Origin: an uncultured Bacteroidales bacterium
GTDB lineage: Bacteria > Bacteroidota > Bacteroidia > Bacteroidales > Paludibacteraceae
Assembly: GCA_902780235.1 (NCBI GenBank)
Contig: CACZEL010000002.1
Location: 1 to 64,000 of the forward strand
Direction of reading: 5' to 3'
Length of the DNA stretch: 64,000 bases
Of the stretch, positions 35,601-46,100 are shown in pieces. The number at the start of each line of letters is the position of its first letter. Position 1 is the first letter of the stretch. A program made the position numbers and the translations under genes. A model generated the notes under the pieces. The model was not told where the DNA came from. It made no database searches and saw only the letters and a program-made list of their open reading frames with translations.

Positions 35601-38600
35601 ATGCGGGTATCACAGGTAGTTATGTCATCTTCCCGTCGATCGGCGAAGCAAGCGATCGTTCGTTCGAGTTCAAGGTTCGTCCGAGTGCGATTGACGCAAC
35701 GACCAAACTGCCGAAGACCTTCTTCAAGGGCGTCTTTGAGATTGGTACGATAGATAAGGATGGTTCGTTTGATTCGTATGAGTCACTCGCTACGATCCGC
35801 ATGGATAAGTTGAGCCCGACGACCAAAGCGACGACCAAGGCATCCAATAACATGCTTTTCACCAACTTCAACATGGATGTCGATTCAGTTATGATAGCAA
35901 ACAAACAGTTGGTATTCTATTTGCCGCAACAGGTATCGGATACGACCTATCTCTTCTTCGATGATGTCCGTCTGGATGCGCCGAAGGGCTTCAGCTTGGT
36001 AGCTTTGAAGAAAGTAGTGGCTGAAGGTACAACCGCTTTGGTAGAATGGTCGAGTGTAGGTGGCGAATGGAATCTGAAGATCTCGAAAGAGAATGGTATT
36101 CAGGTTGCGCAATACGATAATCTGAGCGGTGTCACCTCGCAGTTAGTAGAGGGTCTTGAGCCGAATACATCGTATATCGCTACCTTGGAATTGGCGAACA
36201 TACCGGCTTCTGCACAGTATTACCGCACCTCGGATAAGTTGACCTTCCGTACGCTCTGTGAGGCGCTGGAACCGAATGCACCGGATGCTTTCGTTTGGGA
36301 TTTCAACAATGCTGATGAATGGGAGCGTAATGATATCTTGGGCGGTGACGCTTACGATGAGTTGTACTTCCAACCTACATGCTTCCAGACAGGTATCACC
36401 TATCTCCATGCATCGAACGGATACCAGTGGTTGATCCAACAGAAAGGCTATGAAACCAACGGCGCGATGACGACCTACAACGCCAGCCGTAACCATGAGG
36501 CTGGTATCGATGATAGCCCGTCGCTGCGTGTGCATACAACAGCAAATAACTATAACTCGTATCTCGTGCTGCCGAAACTCCAATGCGGTTTGGATACGAT
36601 GATGATCGAGTTCTACGGACGTTGCTTCGCGAACTACGACCAGAGTTATGCAACGGTTTCCAACCGCGGCAAGATTGTGGATGCTACTTATCTGGGCAGT
36701 GCGTATAGTCAATCGCTCGTGGTAGGTACGTTGTCCGATCCGAAGGATCTTTCTACGCTCCATGTCATCGACACGGTGCATTACTCGCATACCCAATTGA
36801 CGGCGAACGACAATGTCAACGGTGACCCTGCCGGTCTGCGTTATTGGGAATTGATGCAGTTGCCGTTGGATAGCGCGAAGGGTGATTATATCGTCCTCTT
36901 CCAGCCGGCTCCGGGTCTGTTCTATCTGGATAACCTCACTGTGAAACCGATCGGTAACACACTCTTCAAGCCGACCAATACCAAGACGACGAACGTTACG
37001 GCTACGACGGCTACAACCGAGTGGAATGTATATCAGCCGCAGTACGCATCCGTGATTGTGCTGCTCAATGGTGAAGATGAAGAGATCTTCCGCGACACGA
37101 TTATCGGTACGCAGTATCAGTTGACTAACCTCAATGGAGCAAGCATCTATCAGTGGTATGTATATCAGACCGATGGTACGAATGACTCGCCGGCTACCAA
37201 GCCGCTCAGCTTCGCTACCGATTGTATCACGAACACACCGGCTTATACCTGTGGTTTCGAGGATGAAGAGGGATGGAAGAAAATCGAGGGGCAGAACAAT
37301 TACAAGCAGACACTCTGTTGGACCTACGGCGATGCCGCACAAGGCGAATGGAAATCTGCTACTTATGACCCGTATAACCAAGCGAACTCCAGAGATTATG
37401 CGTATAGTTTCGAAGGTACCAGTGCTTTGGTAATGCGTGCTTCGTTCAGCTCGCGTGTTTCCTACCAGCCGTATATCGCTATGCCGGCGATGGATGTCAA
37501 TGCGTACGACACGCTCCAAGTAATGTTCTGGATGCGTCCGGCGTATGTATCTGCTTCAACAGATTCTGTCATCACTTCTTATACCGGTTCGACCTACTCG
37601 AAGTCTATCATCGTCGGTACGATGACCGATCCGACCGATGCCGCTACTTTCATGCCGCTCGATACGGTCACCTACGATGGTACGCTCTCGATTGCGGACA
37701 AGGCAACGGCAGCCAACAACTGGCTCTATCAGCAGATGAAGGTAGAACTTGTCGGTGCTACCGGTCCGTATGTAGCCTTCATGACTTCGTCGCAAGCGAA
37801 GGGTGGCGGTACACAGAAGACAGGTGATTATGTCTGGATTGATAATATCTCGTTCGAGCATAAGCAAGAATGTAAGGATCCGACCGACCTCGAGGCACTG
37901 CAAGTGGGTACCCACCACGCTGTACTCCGTTGGAATGGTATCGACGCTGCAGGCAGTTATATCTTGCAAGTATCGACCGATCCGTACTTTGTAGAGGAAG
38001 AAGCTTTTGTCTTCAACGGCGAAGTAGAATCCAATACCTACAGAGTAGATGGTCTCAGCCAACTCACTACCTATGTATGGCGCGTACAAGCGATCTGTGA
38101 CGAGCGTTGGGGCGAGAGTAGCTTCTCGCAGAAGGCAACCTTCAGTACCTCACGTAGTCCGTACTTCTATGAGCCTTTCGAGGCTGCAGTTAATGCCAAC
38201 GAATGGACCTTCAGTAAGGCGCACATGGACAACGTACTGGATACGACCGGTGTCGTAGCTTCCGGTTTGGATAGCTGGAGCTTCTCTCGTACCACGAACG
38301 GATACGGTCTGAAAGGATCGCATTATCAGGCTATCGGTTACTCTGCTGACTACCACTGGATGATCACGCCGATCCTCTATTTGCCGGAGGAAGATAGTGT
38401 GCACTTCTCGGTTGATCTGGCGCTCACCGCTTGTAACACAGCCCATGCGGCTACTAACAATGCCGTTACGGATAATGATATGAAGGATGATTATTACTTC
38501 ATGATCATCATCTCCGAAGATGGCGGTAAGAGCTGGAAGAGCAGCAATATCCTCGATAAATGGCAGAATACCAACCTGAGTGGTAAGCAACTTCGCGATA

Positions 38601-39586
38601 TCCCGACAACGGGTATGAAGGTACGTTACAGCCTTGCGCCGTATGCAGGTAAGAATGTCCGTATTGCGTTCTACCGTGAAGCGCGTTCGACCGCGAATAC
38701 CGGTATCGCTATGCATGTGGATAATGTCCGCTTCGCTTATTTCAAAAAGAACATTGATTATGCTTCGGCTTGCCAGTATGAGGATATCACAGTGGATGGT
38801 ATCCATCTCTCTGGAGATGAGACCACGCCGGGTATCCATGCATATCCGACTTGCTTCTATGCTTCGGATGCAGAAGCTTTGGCAGGTAAACTGGATAGCG
38901 TTCAGCAGTTGGAGATTGAAGTCTTTGCGGCGCAAGAGACCTTCTTGGCAGATACGATTTGCGAAGGTGAGTCTTATATTGAGCATGACTTCTTGCCTAA
39001 GACGGAAACCGGTGTTTATCGCCGCAAACTCCATACCATAGAGCACGGATGCGACTCGATCGTTACCCTTAACCTCTATGTCAAAGAGCGTCGTTATGCT
39101 GAGCAGGAAGTAGCGGAGATTTGTCCGGGTGAGCCGTACGAATGGAATGGGGAAACGTATAACCGCGCTGGTATCTACCGCGATACCATCCCGTCCTCTA
39201 TCGGCTGTGATAGTGTTTTGACGCTCATCTTGCGAAACAAGACCGCGGAGGCGGAGACGATCTATGTCGAGTCCGTGATCACGCTGGAGGAACTGCCGTT
39301 CACCTACGAGGATCCGCAACATCCCTATGTCTATGGTCAGATGCCGATTACCTATCCGGTTGGAACGCCGGTCGGCACATACAAAGACACGGCCCTCGTT
39401 GTGGGATCCGAGTGTACCGGCGTGCTGATCCATACGCTCACCATCCGCTGGCCGGAGGGTCTCGATGAACTCTTCGACGGCATGGGCGAGACGCGCAAAC
39501 TCATCTACCGTGACCAGTTGTACATCATCTGCAACGATGAGTGGTATAACTCTCTCGGCCAGAAAGTTGCCGATCCCCGCAAATAA
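29639..39586 (+). CDS. Giant exported multi-domain adhesin-like protein 1 (about 3315 aa)
   Basis: Signal peptide MKKQLLLWVAVMAMTMNLNA (ATG at 29639; 29624 also possible). The N-terminus is a cleaved-adhesin/MAM-like jelly roll (INEGFENGISEDVW to GIVLDEIKVQG). About ten FN3-like modules follow (VTVTWEASSLSDEWELFVSR-type strands, then YYIYVRATCDPDWW), alternating with jelly rolls marked by C-W, a VGVMTDP(x)D(x)xTFV block and (I/L)DN(V/I). Near the end are two DTICEGESY / EICPGEPYEWNG modules ending in CDS(I/V)(V/L)TL. The last 30 residues (KLIYRDQLYIICNDEWYNSL, then GQKVADPRK) form a tail also seen in the next gene. Probably a secreted or surface adhesin or protease-associated protein exported by T9SS. 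Antisense ORFs are codon-bias shadows. Confidence 0.85.
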   Translation: MKKQLLLWVAVMAMTMNLNARVVLINEGFENGISEDVWTQECVAGQMLWAVENEGDGLSYPATVHEGSQRAYLRNPGSETLGYKTRLISKVMDLRPTKVTEPQLSFWYANPKWGADRDTLRVLYRTGSREAWKVLEEFSTAAADWTHAKLNLSELGQYYQIAFEGTDNLGHGIVLDEIKVQGKAECTIPYDIMVTNKGAGKVNVSWQASWDADSYELIVTKDTIDPDMIAEIEELTPEKVVYHGEVTELNQDLILESGEFYLVYVRSLCEDEISAWSSEASKNGPFGFRVRVAKQIPFTENFNYASGVRRDPDWSWGSNTGKTNPFVNSTTTGKARANYSPDTTAAVIFSGGAFDQLTTVIPADRYAYMATPAISDSLNNDFAINQCQVHFWSTVYTNTGRKFGRSLIVGVMEDPDDITTFTPVDTVTVWGNMTFVENIVDLSSYHGTGVFLAFASDFDRDNLFYIDNLTVEYRKDVNKVTKISVNPRDTYATISWEGNAESYNVLITNAEVDPSNPDPEAIVDQENVSGNSYLCESLEADHSWNAPYYVYVQAEGQEWSYRYPFVTVASQREIPYGFDFEATTTPTYQISTKKYVKGIGVFGNSGNYPALENNSQKSYVGSGCMYMSMMGGKDGWITLPMVEDLHNTQIKFYLSGYQTYDQAHATVGVMTNPMDINTFVPVADFQLNTTGYTRCYANFENYTGPDGVIAIVWADVMNMSKFTNNYIDELVVEELSDCVPPTNIELPMIAPDSITVTWEASSLSDEWELFVSRIAIKESDRVHKSFEQMQALPGVEVARSLSWSNPQTNPLFGIGGLNPHTNYYIYVRATCDPDWWTELAFSTPCRDEEFPYKETFEGYTSGSTAAGCWQLADYLGVDYPRIYMVGSSSNGNKTLELFSSGTIHRSVAILPTIEGNMSDMLLSFDVRTYAGTSSSTGVIYVGTMSDIHDQSTFVPFDTLQVSGTSFQKARFVLSNYNLAHDNLAITSGLGTLQMNSDVLIDNVELKDPSCIDAYDIKQLNPAPHSIDIVWNGSSDNDEWVVKVLSTSVAIASVKNDTYNHAYDIISDTLITGKAFHLEDLEAMKTFYIYVRTLCGDSVWSMIQTHTTCELFDPNVSNIETFESYSDNSVPGCWTVGSTSSNTTNIPHISTHGGTKIMYIYQSSCTSWAATPEIKCDSLSILMVSFSSGASTSSEYCVLGVMTDPEDIRTFVALDSVKGEGSSAQLVDKSFELSNYASLIPAGAKYLAWRGRPGKSDWVYLDNVSIISLACPIPKTTISDLSTNSVRINSGLTVGDQWTLLLTDHKLSDQQLEGKAEISDTWIIRRDTTDKANVKVTNLKGQTRYYVYTAALCEDSTKSPWKSFYFTTPCEALNPETMGVITFAEEDGFVDGEIPCWTVGNKTEGASSTYIPYVGSDGSIMHNSNHYLQFYDNVTSSASYVGAYAIMPNLDIDSINKYQVNFWGRGKSSYNSQIIVGVISDPTDLSTFMPVDTLNLSKTAWDPFSVGFEKYEGDFMGDWGKNIMFITDFGASNYAYISEVSVELIPHCRAVSSFDVDSVGENSAVISWKGYQDTYRLLLADKVLTDDQKPNYRYLLDTIVDHSDGIRLTGLEAAANYYVYVQGICEDGDSTAISMTYALVHTSCPTEGGAALPFFDDFESYELNDQAPGCWQLLTTGTHSSWFAVKTVSSNGSKAIDVESKSSVGCYMVVPKVNANLENLKLTFDARSYGGSSAAKMYVGVMSDVNDVSTFVQLEVFELAGTAAFTHCTMDLSAYELPYDNLVITAGIPGVTATQHDAWLDNVGLELLASCNSPKLVSAGATATSVNLTINPVVRTDSLWELVVIPADEYEEMSAVALAQYLKDAEKISVDSTRVTIQGLEPATSYYIFARTICSDEDVSAWTRNPLKVTTRFYYANSYYFGFEKAGEDWARSKYSESDAYYLHPALETGRVDDGQTVESMQYYPYAMAGTDTELYSRNGDGAMLMYSDAGITGSYVIFPSIGEASDRSFEFKVRPSAIDATTKLPKTFFKGVFEIGTIDKDGSFDSYESLATIRMDKLSPTTKATTKASNNMLFTNFNMDVDSVMIANKQLVFYLPQQVSDTTYLFFDDVRLDAPKGFSLVALKKVVAEGTTALVEWSSVGGEWNLKISKENGIQVAQYDNLSGVTSQLVEGLEPNTSYIATLELANIPASAQYYRTSDKLTFRTLCEALEPNAPDAFVWDFNNADEWERNDILGGDAYDELYFQPTCFQTGITYLHASNGYQWLIQQKGYETNGAMTTYNASRNHEAGIDDSPSLRVHTTANNYNSYLVLPKLQCGLDTMMIEFYGRCFANYDQSYATVSNRGKIVDATYLGSAYSQSLVVGTLSDPKDLSTLHVIDTVHYSHTQLTANDNVNGDPAGLRYWELMQLPLDSAKGDYIVLFQPAPGLFYLDNLTVKPIGNTLFKPTNTKTTNVTATTATTEWNVYQPQYASVIVLLNGEDEEIFRDTIIGTQYQLTNLNGASIYQWYVYQTDGTNDSPATKPLSFATDCITNTPAYTCGFEDEEGWKKIEGQNNYKQTLCWTYGDAAQGEWKSATYDPYNQANSRDYAYSFEGTSALVMRASFSSRVSYQPYIAMPAMDVNAYDTLQVMFWMRPAYVSASTDSVITSYTGSTYSKSIIVGTMTDPTDAATFMPLDTVTYDGTLSIADKATAANNWLYQQMKVELVGATGPYVAFMTSSQAKGGGTQKTGDYVWIDNISFEHKQECKDPTDLEALQVGTHHAVLRWNGIDAAGSYILQVSTDPYFVEEEAFVFNGEVESNTYRVDGLSQLTTYVWRVQAICDERWGESSFSQKATFSTSRSPYFYEPFEAAVNANEWTFSKAHMDNVLDTTGVVASGLDSWSFSRTTNGYGLKGSHYQAIGYSADYHWMITPILYLPEEDSVHFSVDLALTACNTAHAATNNAVTDNDMKDDYYFMIIISEDGGKSWKSSNILDKWQNTNLSGKQLRDIPTTGMKVRYSLAPYAGKNVRIAFYREARSTANTGIAMHVDNVRFAYFKKNIDYASACQYEDITVDGIHLSGDETTPGIHAYPTCFYASDAEALAGKLDSVQQLEIEVFAAQETFLADTICEGESYIEHDFLPKTETGVYRRKLHTIEHGCDSIVTLNLYVKERRYAEQEVAEICPGEPYEWNGETYNRAGIYRDTIPSSIGCDSVLTLILRNKTAEAETIYVESVITLEELPFTYEDPQHPYVYGQMPITYPVGTPVGTYKDTALVVGSECTGVLIHTLTIRWPEGLDELFDGMGETRKLIYRDQLYIICNDEWYNSLGQKVADPRK

Positions 39587-39609
39587 AACATAGGATCGTA
39601 CTACATCCC

Positions 39610-39640
39610 CCGAGCGAGGCCCAAACGCCTCGCTCGGTTC
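39610..39640 (+). terminator. Strong hairpin after giant gene 1
   Basis: CCGAGCGAGGC (39610-39620), CCAAAC loop, GCCTCGCTCGG (39627-39637): an 11-bp perfect stem followed by TTC. The T-tract is weak. Confidence 0.7.
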
Positions 39641-39650
39641 GTATCTATCC

Positions 39651-39931
39651 CGCTCTACCCACATCCGCTCTACCCACATCCGCCTTACTCGCTATCCGCC
39701 TTACTCGCTATCCGCCAAGTTTGGCGGATCTCTTATACCCCCTCTCCACTCTAATTCCCTAATTCTCTAATTCCCTAATTCCCTAATTCCCTCATCCTTC
39801 CTCAAGAGGGGGGATATAGAGTAAAATATGTATGCTTACCATAGGATTCCCATAACATTCCCATAGGATACCCATAGGATAAAACGCCAAAATTGCACAA
39901 AACACCACTTATACTATATATACATAGTATA
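39651..39931. repeat. Repeat-rich intergenic region between the giant genes
   Basis: In the 606 bp without a gene: two 15-bp units (CGCTCTACCCACATC at 39651 and 39666) and two 16-bp units (CGCCTTACTCGCTATC at 39681 and 39697). A perfect hairpin ATCCGCCAA/TTGGCGGAT follows (39710-39729). About five 8-bp CTAATTCC units lie at 39751-39791. Four 11-bp units based on CCATAGGATTC start at 39839, 39850, 39861 and 39872. An AT dyad TATACTAT/ATAGTATA is at 39910-39931. No ORF is convincing. Confidence 0.8.
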
Positions 39932-40083
39932 TATACTTTTTGTTCGATTAATCTTTGTGATAAAATACCACCTGAATGGAATCTTTGAACCCGTTTAGTT
40001 TCGATTGGCTAAAGGTGATTTTGCCATTTTGCAAACTATACTTGGCAATTTTGTAACAAAATGACGAAAAAAATAAAAATTAT

Positions 40084-40114
40084 TTGCACATTCCGAAAAC
40101 TTTTTGTAATTTTG
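40084..40114 (+). promoter_or_regulatory. Promoter of the second giant surface-protein gene
   Basis: TTG (40084-40086), 20 nt, TAATTTTG (40107-40114), then TCGCCC. The leader is about 75 nt and AT-rich. Confidence 0.8.
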
Positions 40115-40192
40115 TCGCCCAAATTGTATATTATACCTATATTGGAATAATTATTTAATTAAATTTATTGTTTAACTAATTACTTAAAGCTT

Positions 40193-43100
40193 ATGAGAAC
40201 TTTTACTCAAAAATTGGCATTATGGCTCATGACACTGCTGTGTTGTGTAGCTACGCCACAAGCAGTAATGGCTCAGGATTGTTTGGTAATAGGCGAGGGA
40301 ACAGCCCACAGCTCGTGGTACCTTCCGGTAGCTAACTATTACCACAACTGTTATTCGCAGCAACTGTTCTTGGCTGAAGAATTGGAGATGGGAGCAGCTC
40401 AGATTACGAGTATTGCTTTCCAGTACGACAACTACACATCTGCGATGACGCGTACGATCTCCGTTTACATGGCCAACACAGATTCAGCGAATCTGTCCAC
40501 CGCGTTCGTAACGGACGGCTTGGAAGAGGTTCTGTCAGCTACTTTATTTACTTTTGACCCGGCTGACGATTGGTCCACGATTGAGTTGGAGACGCCGTTC
40601 GCATACGATGGGTCGAGTAACTTGGTAGTAGCTGTGTACATGAACTACTCTTCCGCTGAGACCAGTTACGCCGGAGGCTACCGTTTTGCGCAAGAGGCGA
40701 AGACGGGTATGAGTCGTTATGTGTCGAATGACACCAGTTCACCGGATCAGATTTCGCTGGTCAACAACGCGCCGACGGCAACTGGTACTTCGGTTGGTTA
40801 TCGTTGTAACACACAGTTCTGCTACACGACCAGTGGTGGCTCTTCTTGCGCTCAACCGACCGCTTTGAGTATTACCGAAGTCGGTGCACGTTATGTCTCC
40901 CTCTCGTGGGAAGGCGGAAGCGGCACATATGACGTAGGTTACAAAGCTCCGGGTGAGGATGATTACACCTATTTCGAGCGTAACACAACGGCTACCGAGT
41001 ACACCTTTACAGATCTGCAGCCGAACACCAATTACTCCTTCGCTGTGAAGAGTAAATGTGGTGACGAAGAGAGTACCCCAAAAACGAAATCTGCAAAAAC
41101 GGCGATTGCTATCCCTTATGAGGTGAATTTTGACGCTTTGTCATCTTTCCCAAGCGAATTGAAACGCTACAGCGGTCTGTTCGTTGATTCGACTTTGACG
41201 GCTACCCGTACTTCTACTTCTTCTGGTTGGAGCTTTATCAGTAGCACATCGGGTGTGTTCGAAAGCAAGCACATGTATTGTACAGTTGCTTATTCGACTA
41301 CCAAGTATTGGGTTGAACTGCCTTCTATCTACATGGAAGGTAATGCAGTGCTGACCTTTATGATGGCATTGACAGGTTCAACCTCTTCTTATTCCGATAT
41401 TAATACCACCGGTACGGATGATCGTTTCATGGTTTTGGCTACTATTGATGAAGGAGCTACATGGACTATCCTTGGTAAATGGGATAACGCCGGTTCGGAA
41501 AATGTGTATAATGACATACCTCTCGAAGGAGCGGAGTTCTCTATTGACCTTAGTGCGTATGCAGGTCAGAATGTGCAGATTGCTTTCTATACCGAGTCAA
41601 CCGCTGCTAATGCGACGAACTACCTCCATATTGACGATGTAGTGATCGACTTCGGTCGTTCATGTCTCAAGCCGACCGGCTTGCATGAAGTAGCAGGTCG
41701 TGCTACGCAGCACTCCGTGCAACTCGCTTGGGATGACGCAGCTGCTGCTTCGTGGAGCGTTCAGTACAAGAAGAGCGGTGAGTCTGATTGGAGTACGGTT
41801 GCTGCTGACTCGAATCCGTTCACTTTGGATGGTCTTGACACTTATTCCGACTACGATGTTCGCGTCGCTGCGCTTTGTGATGCTACCGATCCGACTTCCC
41901 TCACTCGTTATTGCAAGGAGATCTCGGTGAAGACCGCTGCCGGTGTTCCGTATCACGAGAGCTTCAACCATTCTTCTGTTCCTGCAGACTGGAAACGCTA
42001 CGAAGGTCTCTATTCGTCTGTGATTGACGGTGGTGACATGACTGCTGTTTCTTTAGGTTGGTCTGAAGGTGCGAAAAACAACATCTTCCCGGATTCTACT
42101 TATCACCTCTATTTGAATATCTTTGGTGAAACGCGTAATCACTGGATCGTAAGCCCGTCTATCGAGATGCAAGCTGGCTATGAGCTGAGCTTCGACCTCG
42201 CTTTGACCAAATCCGAAGGTGGTGCTGTTACCGCAGGTGGTCAGGAAGACGATATGTTTGCTGTGCTGGTTTATGCGGACGACGAGTGGAACATTGCTGC
42301 ACAATGGACCAATACAGGTGCAGGATATGTATATGATGACATCAATGCTACTGCGGGTGGTCAAACAGTTAAGATTGACCTCAGCTCCTATGCAGGCAAG
42401 AATGTGCAGATTGCTTTCTATGGTGAATCAACCGTAGCAAACGGTGACAACAATCTCCATATCAGCAACCTGTCTATCGATCTTATCCCGGCTTGTGCTT
42501 CGGCATTGAGTCTGTCCTTCGATGATATCGACATCACAAGCGCTACTGCGCTGTGGACAGCACAAGAGGAAGGTGGTAACTGGGCGTATGGCTACATCGC
42601 TAACCCGGCTGCTAACTTCGCTCCGACGGATGCAGACTACATGGATACGATTGCATTGCAATCTTTCGCTCTGACGGAATTGACCGGCAATACGCAGTAT
42701 GCATTCTTCGTACGTCATATCTGCGATGATGCAGCCAGTGATCCGATTGTAAGAACCTTCAAGACCTTCCCGTCTCCGAAGACGATGCCTTGGACGGAGA
42801 CCTTCAATGCCGCAGGATTCCCTGAGTTCTGGGATAATGCAGAAGGTACAACTACCTCAGCTTCTTATAGATGGAATAAATATAAGGTAGCGGAAGGCGA
42901 TTCCTGTATGCGTTTTAATTCGTTCAGCAACTCGAATGGCAACACCAATATCCTCGCTACACCGCGTATTGACCTGTCGGAGGCTGCTATCTTAACCTTC
43001 GACTGGAAGAACCCGACCGGTGGTGCAGGTGAAGTGCTGATTTCTACGGATAATGGTACTACAAGGACATCGTTAAAGAATACCGGACTTACCGGAGTAA

Positions 43101-46100
43101 CGGATTGGACCCCGTTTGAAATAAACCTTACTCCATACACTGGACAAAAGGTAATTCTCTATTTCAAGGGTACCAGTAACTATGGTAACGGTGATGCTTA
43201 TCTCTATTTGGATAATGTTAAGGTTCAAGCTGCTCCGGATTGCTTGAAACCGACCGGTCTGGAGATTAACGAGATTGCTGCTGAAAGTGCAGCTGCGCTG
43301 TGGAATGATGACAACGACGGTGCTACTTGGGTATATGCATGTCTGCCTGATACGGAGGATGAACCTGCTGGCGAAGACATGACTCCGATTACTACCAACA
43401 CACTGCAACTGACAGATCTCATGGAGAAGACCAATTATATCTTCTACCTCCGCAAACAATGTGGTGAGACCTTCAGCGAGAGCATCAGTGAAGCATTCCG
43501 TACAAGTGCTAACCCGATTTTAGTACCTTGGAGTGAGGATTTCGAATCCATGGACGCAGAAACTGTTCCTGAGGATTGGGATAACTCCGCTTCTGGTTCA
43601 ACAACGATTTCTTCGTATCCGGAGCGTATTTGGGGTGTATATGAGTATGGCGGAAATAAGATGATCCGTATGTACAACTACTATGTATCCAGTGGTATAG
43701 CCCTGATTAATACGCCGCGTCTGATATTACCGGCTGAGCAAGCATACATCCTTTCGTTTGATTATTCACATACAGCTTCTTGCGGTAATTTCAATGTGAA
43801 GATTTCGATCGACGGTGGTCTCAATTGGGAAGACCTTGGTTCGTATGGTAAAACTACAACCGGAACAAGCAACTCGGATCCGGGTCAGTTCGAATCGGCT
43901 GAAATCAATTTGGCTGCGTATGCAGGTAATACGATTTTGTTGCAATTCTTTGCAAACGCAAACTACGGTACGGGTGCTATCTTTGTAGATAACATTGCTA
44001 TTGATGAGGCTCCGTCGTGTATGAAGCCGACCGCTCTCGTAGCTGTAGATACTTTGATTACGACCTCTTCTGCTGCTTTGGATTGGACCGCAGGTCTCAA
44101 TGAGAATCACTGGTTCATCCGCTATAAGAAAGTTGCCGATGAAGATTGGACACTTGTAGCCGATTCTGTTTTGGCACATCCGTTCACGCTTACGGGTCTC
44201 GAGTCTTCGACTGCTTACGAGGCGCAAGTTGCTGCTTGGTGCGATATCAACGATTCGACCGCTATCAGCGATTTCACGAATTCAGCTATCTTCGCTACGC
44301 TTTGTGATGCTTGGTCTATCGCAGAAAAGGGTGTATATACCGAAGGATTTGAAGCTTACGAAGGCAAGAGCTATAACGCTCAGGATGGCGTTCTTCCTGC
44401 TTGTTGGGATGCTGTGGCTGACGGTACGGTTTATCCGCACGTGATCGGTACTGGTTCGTACTTGTATGTACACGAAGGATCGAATGCGTTGACCTTCTAC
44501 GGTAGCGGTAACTGCTATGCAGCTATGCCTGAGTTCGTTGACTCGCTGAACACCTTACGTATCAGCTTCTGGGCTGCATGGGAGAATGTTTCCAACGGTA
44601 CGCTGACCCTGGGTTATATAACCGCAGATGATCAGGAAACCTTCCATTCGATCGCATCTTTCCAAGGTGCTACAGCTCATGTAATGGAGAAGTTTGTAGT
44701 TGATTTGGATGCACTTCCTGCTGAAGCAGCTCGTCTGGTATTCCGTTGGTATTACAGTAGTCAGTATAGTTGCTGTATCGATGATATCGAGGTAATGCCT
44801 ATCCCGAGTTGTCTGGAGCCGACCGGCTTGGCAGCTGTTGAGGAAAGTGCTACTCTTAACTCGATCCAACTCGCTTGGACACCGCAAGGTTCTGAGACAA
44901 ACTGGCTCATCCAATACAAGAAAGCAACTGAGAGCGATTGGACGTATGTAGCTGATTCTGTAAACGTTAATCCGTTTACGGTAACTGGTCTGGATGCTTC
45001 CAATACCTATAACTTCCGTATCGCTGCTTGGTGTAATACCGAGGATTCTGCTTCGGCAAGTCCGTTCTCGAATCCGATCAACGCAACTACAGCTTGCGGT
45101 ATCGTCGATGCGTTCCCGTTTGCAGAGAACTTCGACGCTATGACCGGCGTTACATCAGGTAATGTACTGCCGCTTTGCTGGAGTCATATCAATACTTGCA
45201 CCAGCTCAACATATAATTACTATCCGACCGTATATGCAGGATCTTCCTATGCAGCTTCCGGTAATAACTCGATGAAGTTCTACTCGTATTATAGCAGTTC
45301 TATTATTCCGCAGGATCAAATCGCTATCTTGCCGGAGATGAACGATGTAAGTAGCTTGCGTATGAACTTCAATGCACGGAAATATTCTTCTTCTGCTACA
45401 TCTTATGCTAACTTCATTGTTGGTGTGATGAGTGATCCGGAGAATGACTCTACCTTTGTTCCTGTGAAGACCATTACCCCGTCCTCTACGGATTATGAGT
45501 CGTTTGAAGTACGTTTCAATAGCTACGAAGGTGATGGCCATTATATCGCTATCAAGCTCCCGGCTGCAACATCTTCGCAGACTTCTCGTGGTATCTACAT
45601 TGACGATGTACTCGTTAGACCGTTGCCGAACTGCTTCGAGCCGGAAGGTTTCCACGCTATTCTTACCAGTGGTGTAGGTACTGTGGCTGAGCTCGCTTGG
45701 GAAGCTGGTAACGCTTCTGCTTGGACCGTTGAATACGGTACTGACGCTGAATTCGCAGATGCTACTGTAGAGAATGTAACAGAGGCTTCGTTGTCACTCA
45801 CCGGTCTTACTTCGGATGCTACATATTACGCTCGCGTAAAAGCGATTTGTAACGAGGAAGAAGAGAGCGATTGGGTAACAATCTCCTTTGTTCCTACATT
45901 CGATATCACTGTCAACGATAGTACTGCTACCAATACCTACGTACCTGTATATGGTATGTATGTGGATGATAAGTGCTACAGCCAGTTCATCGTTAAGGAA
46001 GCTGACTTGGCAAACATTGTATGGGATTCTATTACGAGTCTGACCTTCCATGCTTCTACTGAAAGTGCAGAATGGGCTGGTGCTAAGTTTGAAGTGTACA

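Noticed and set aside
30251-39679. Several long minus-strand frames (30251-31630, 36143-37519, 38150-39679 and others) under giant gene 1
   Set aside because: All are shadows of a single 9.9-kb coding frame with signal peptide and modular repeats. Their translations are rich in Arg/Ile/His with no recognisable domain.
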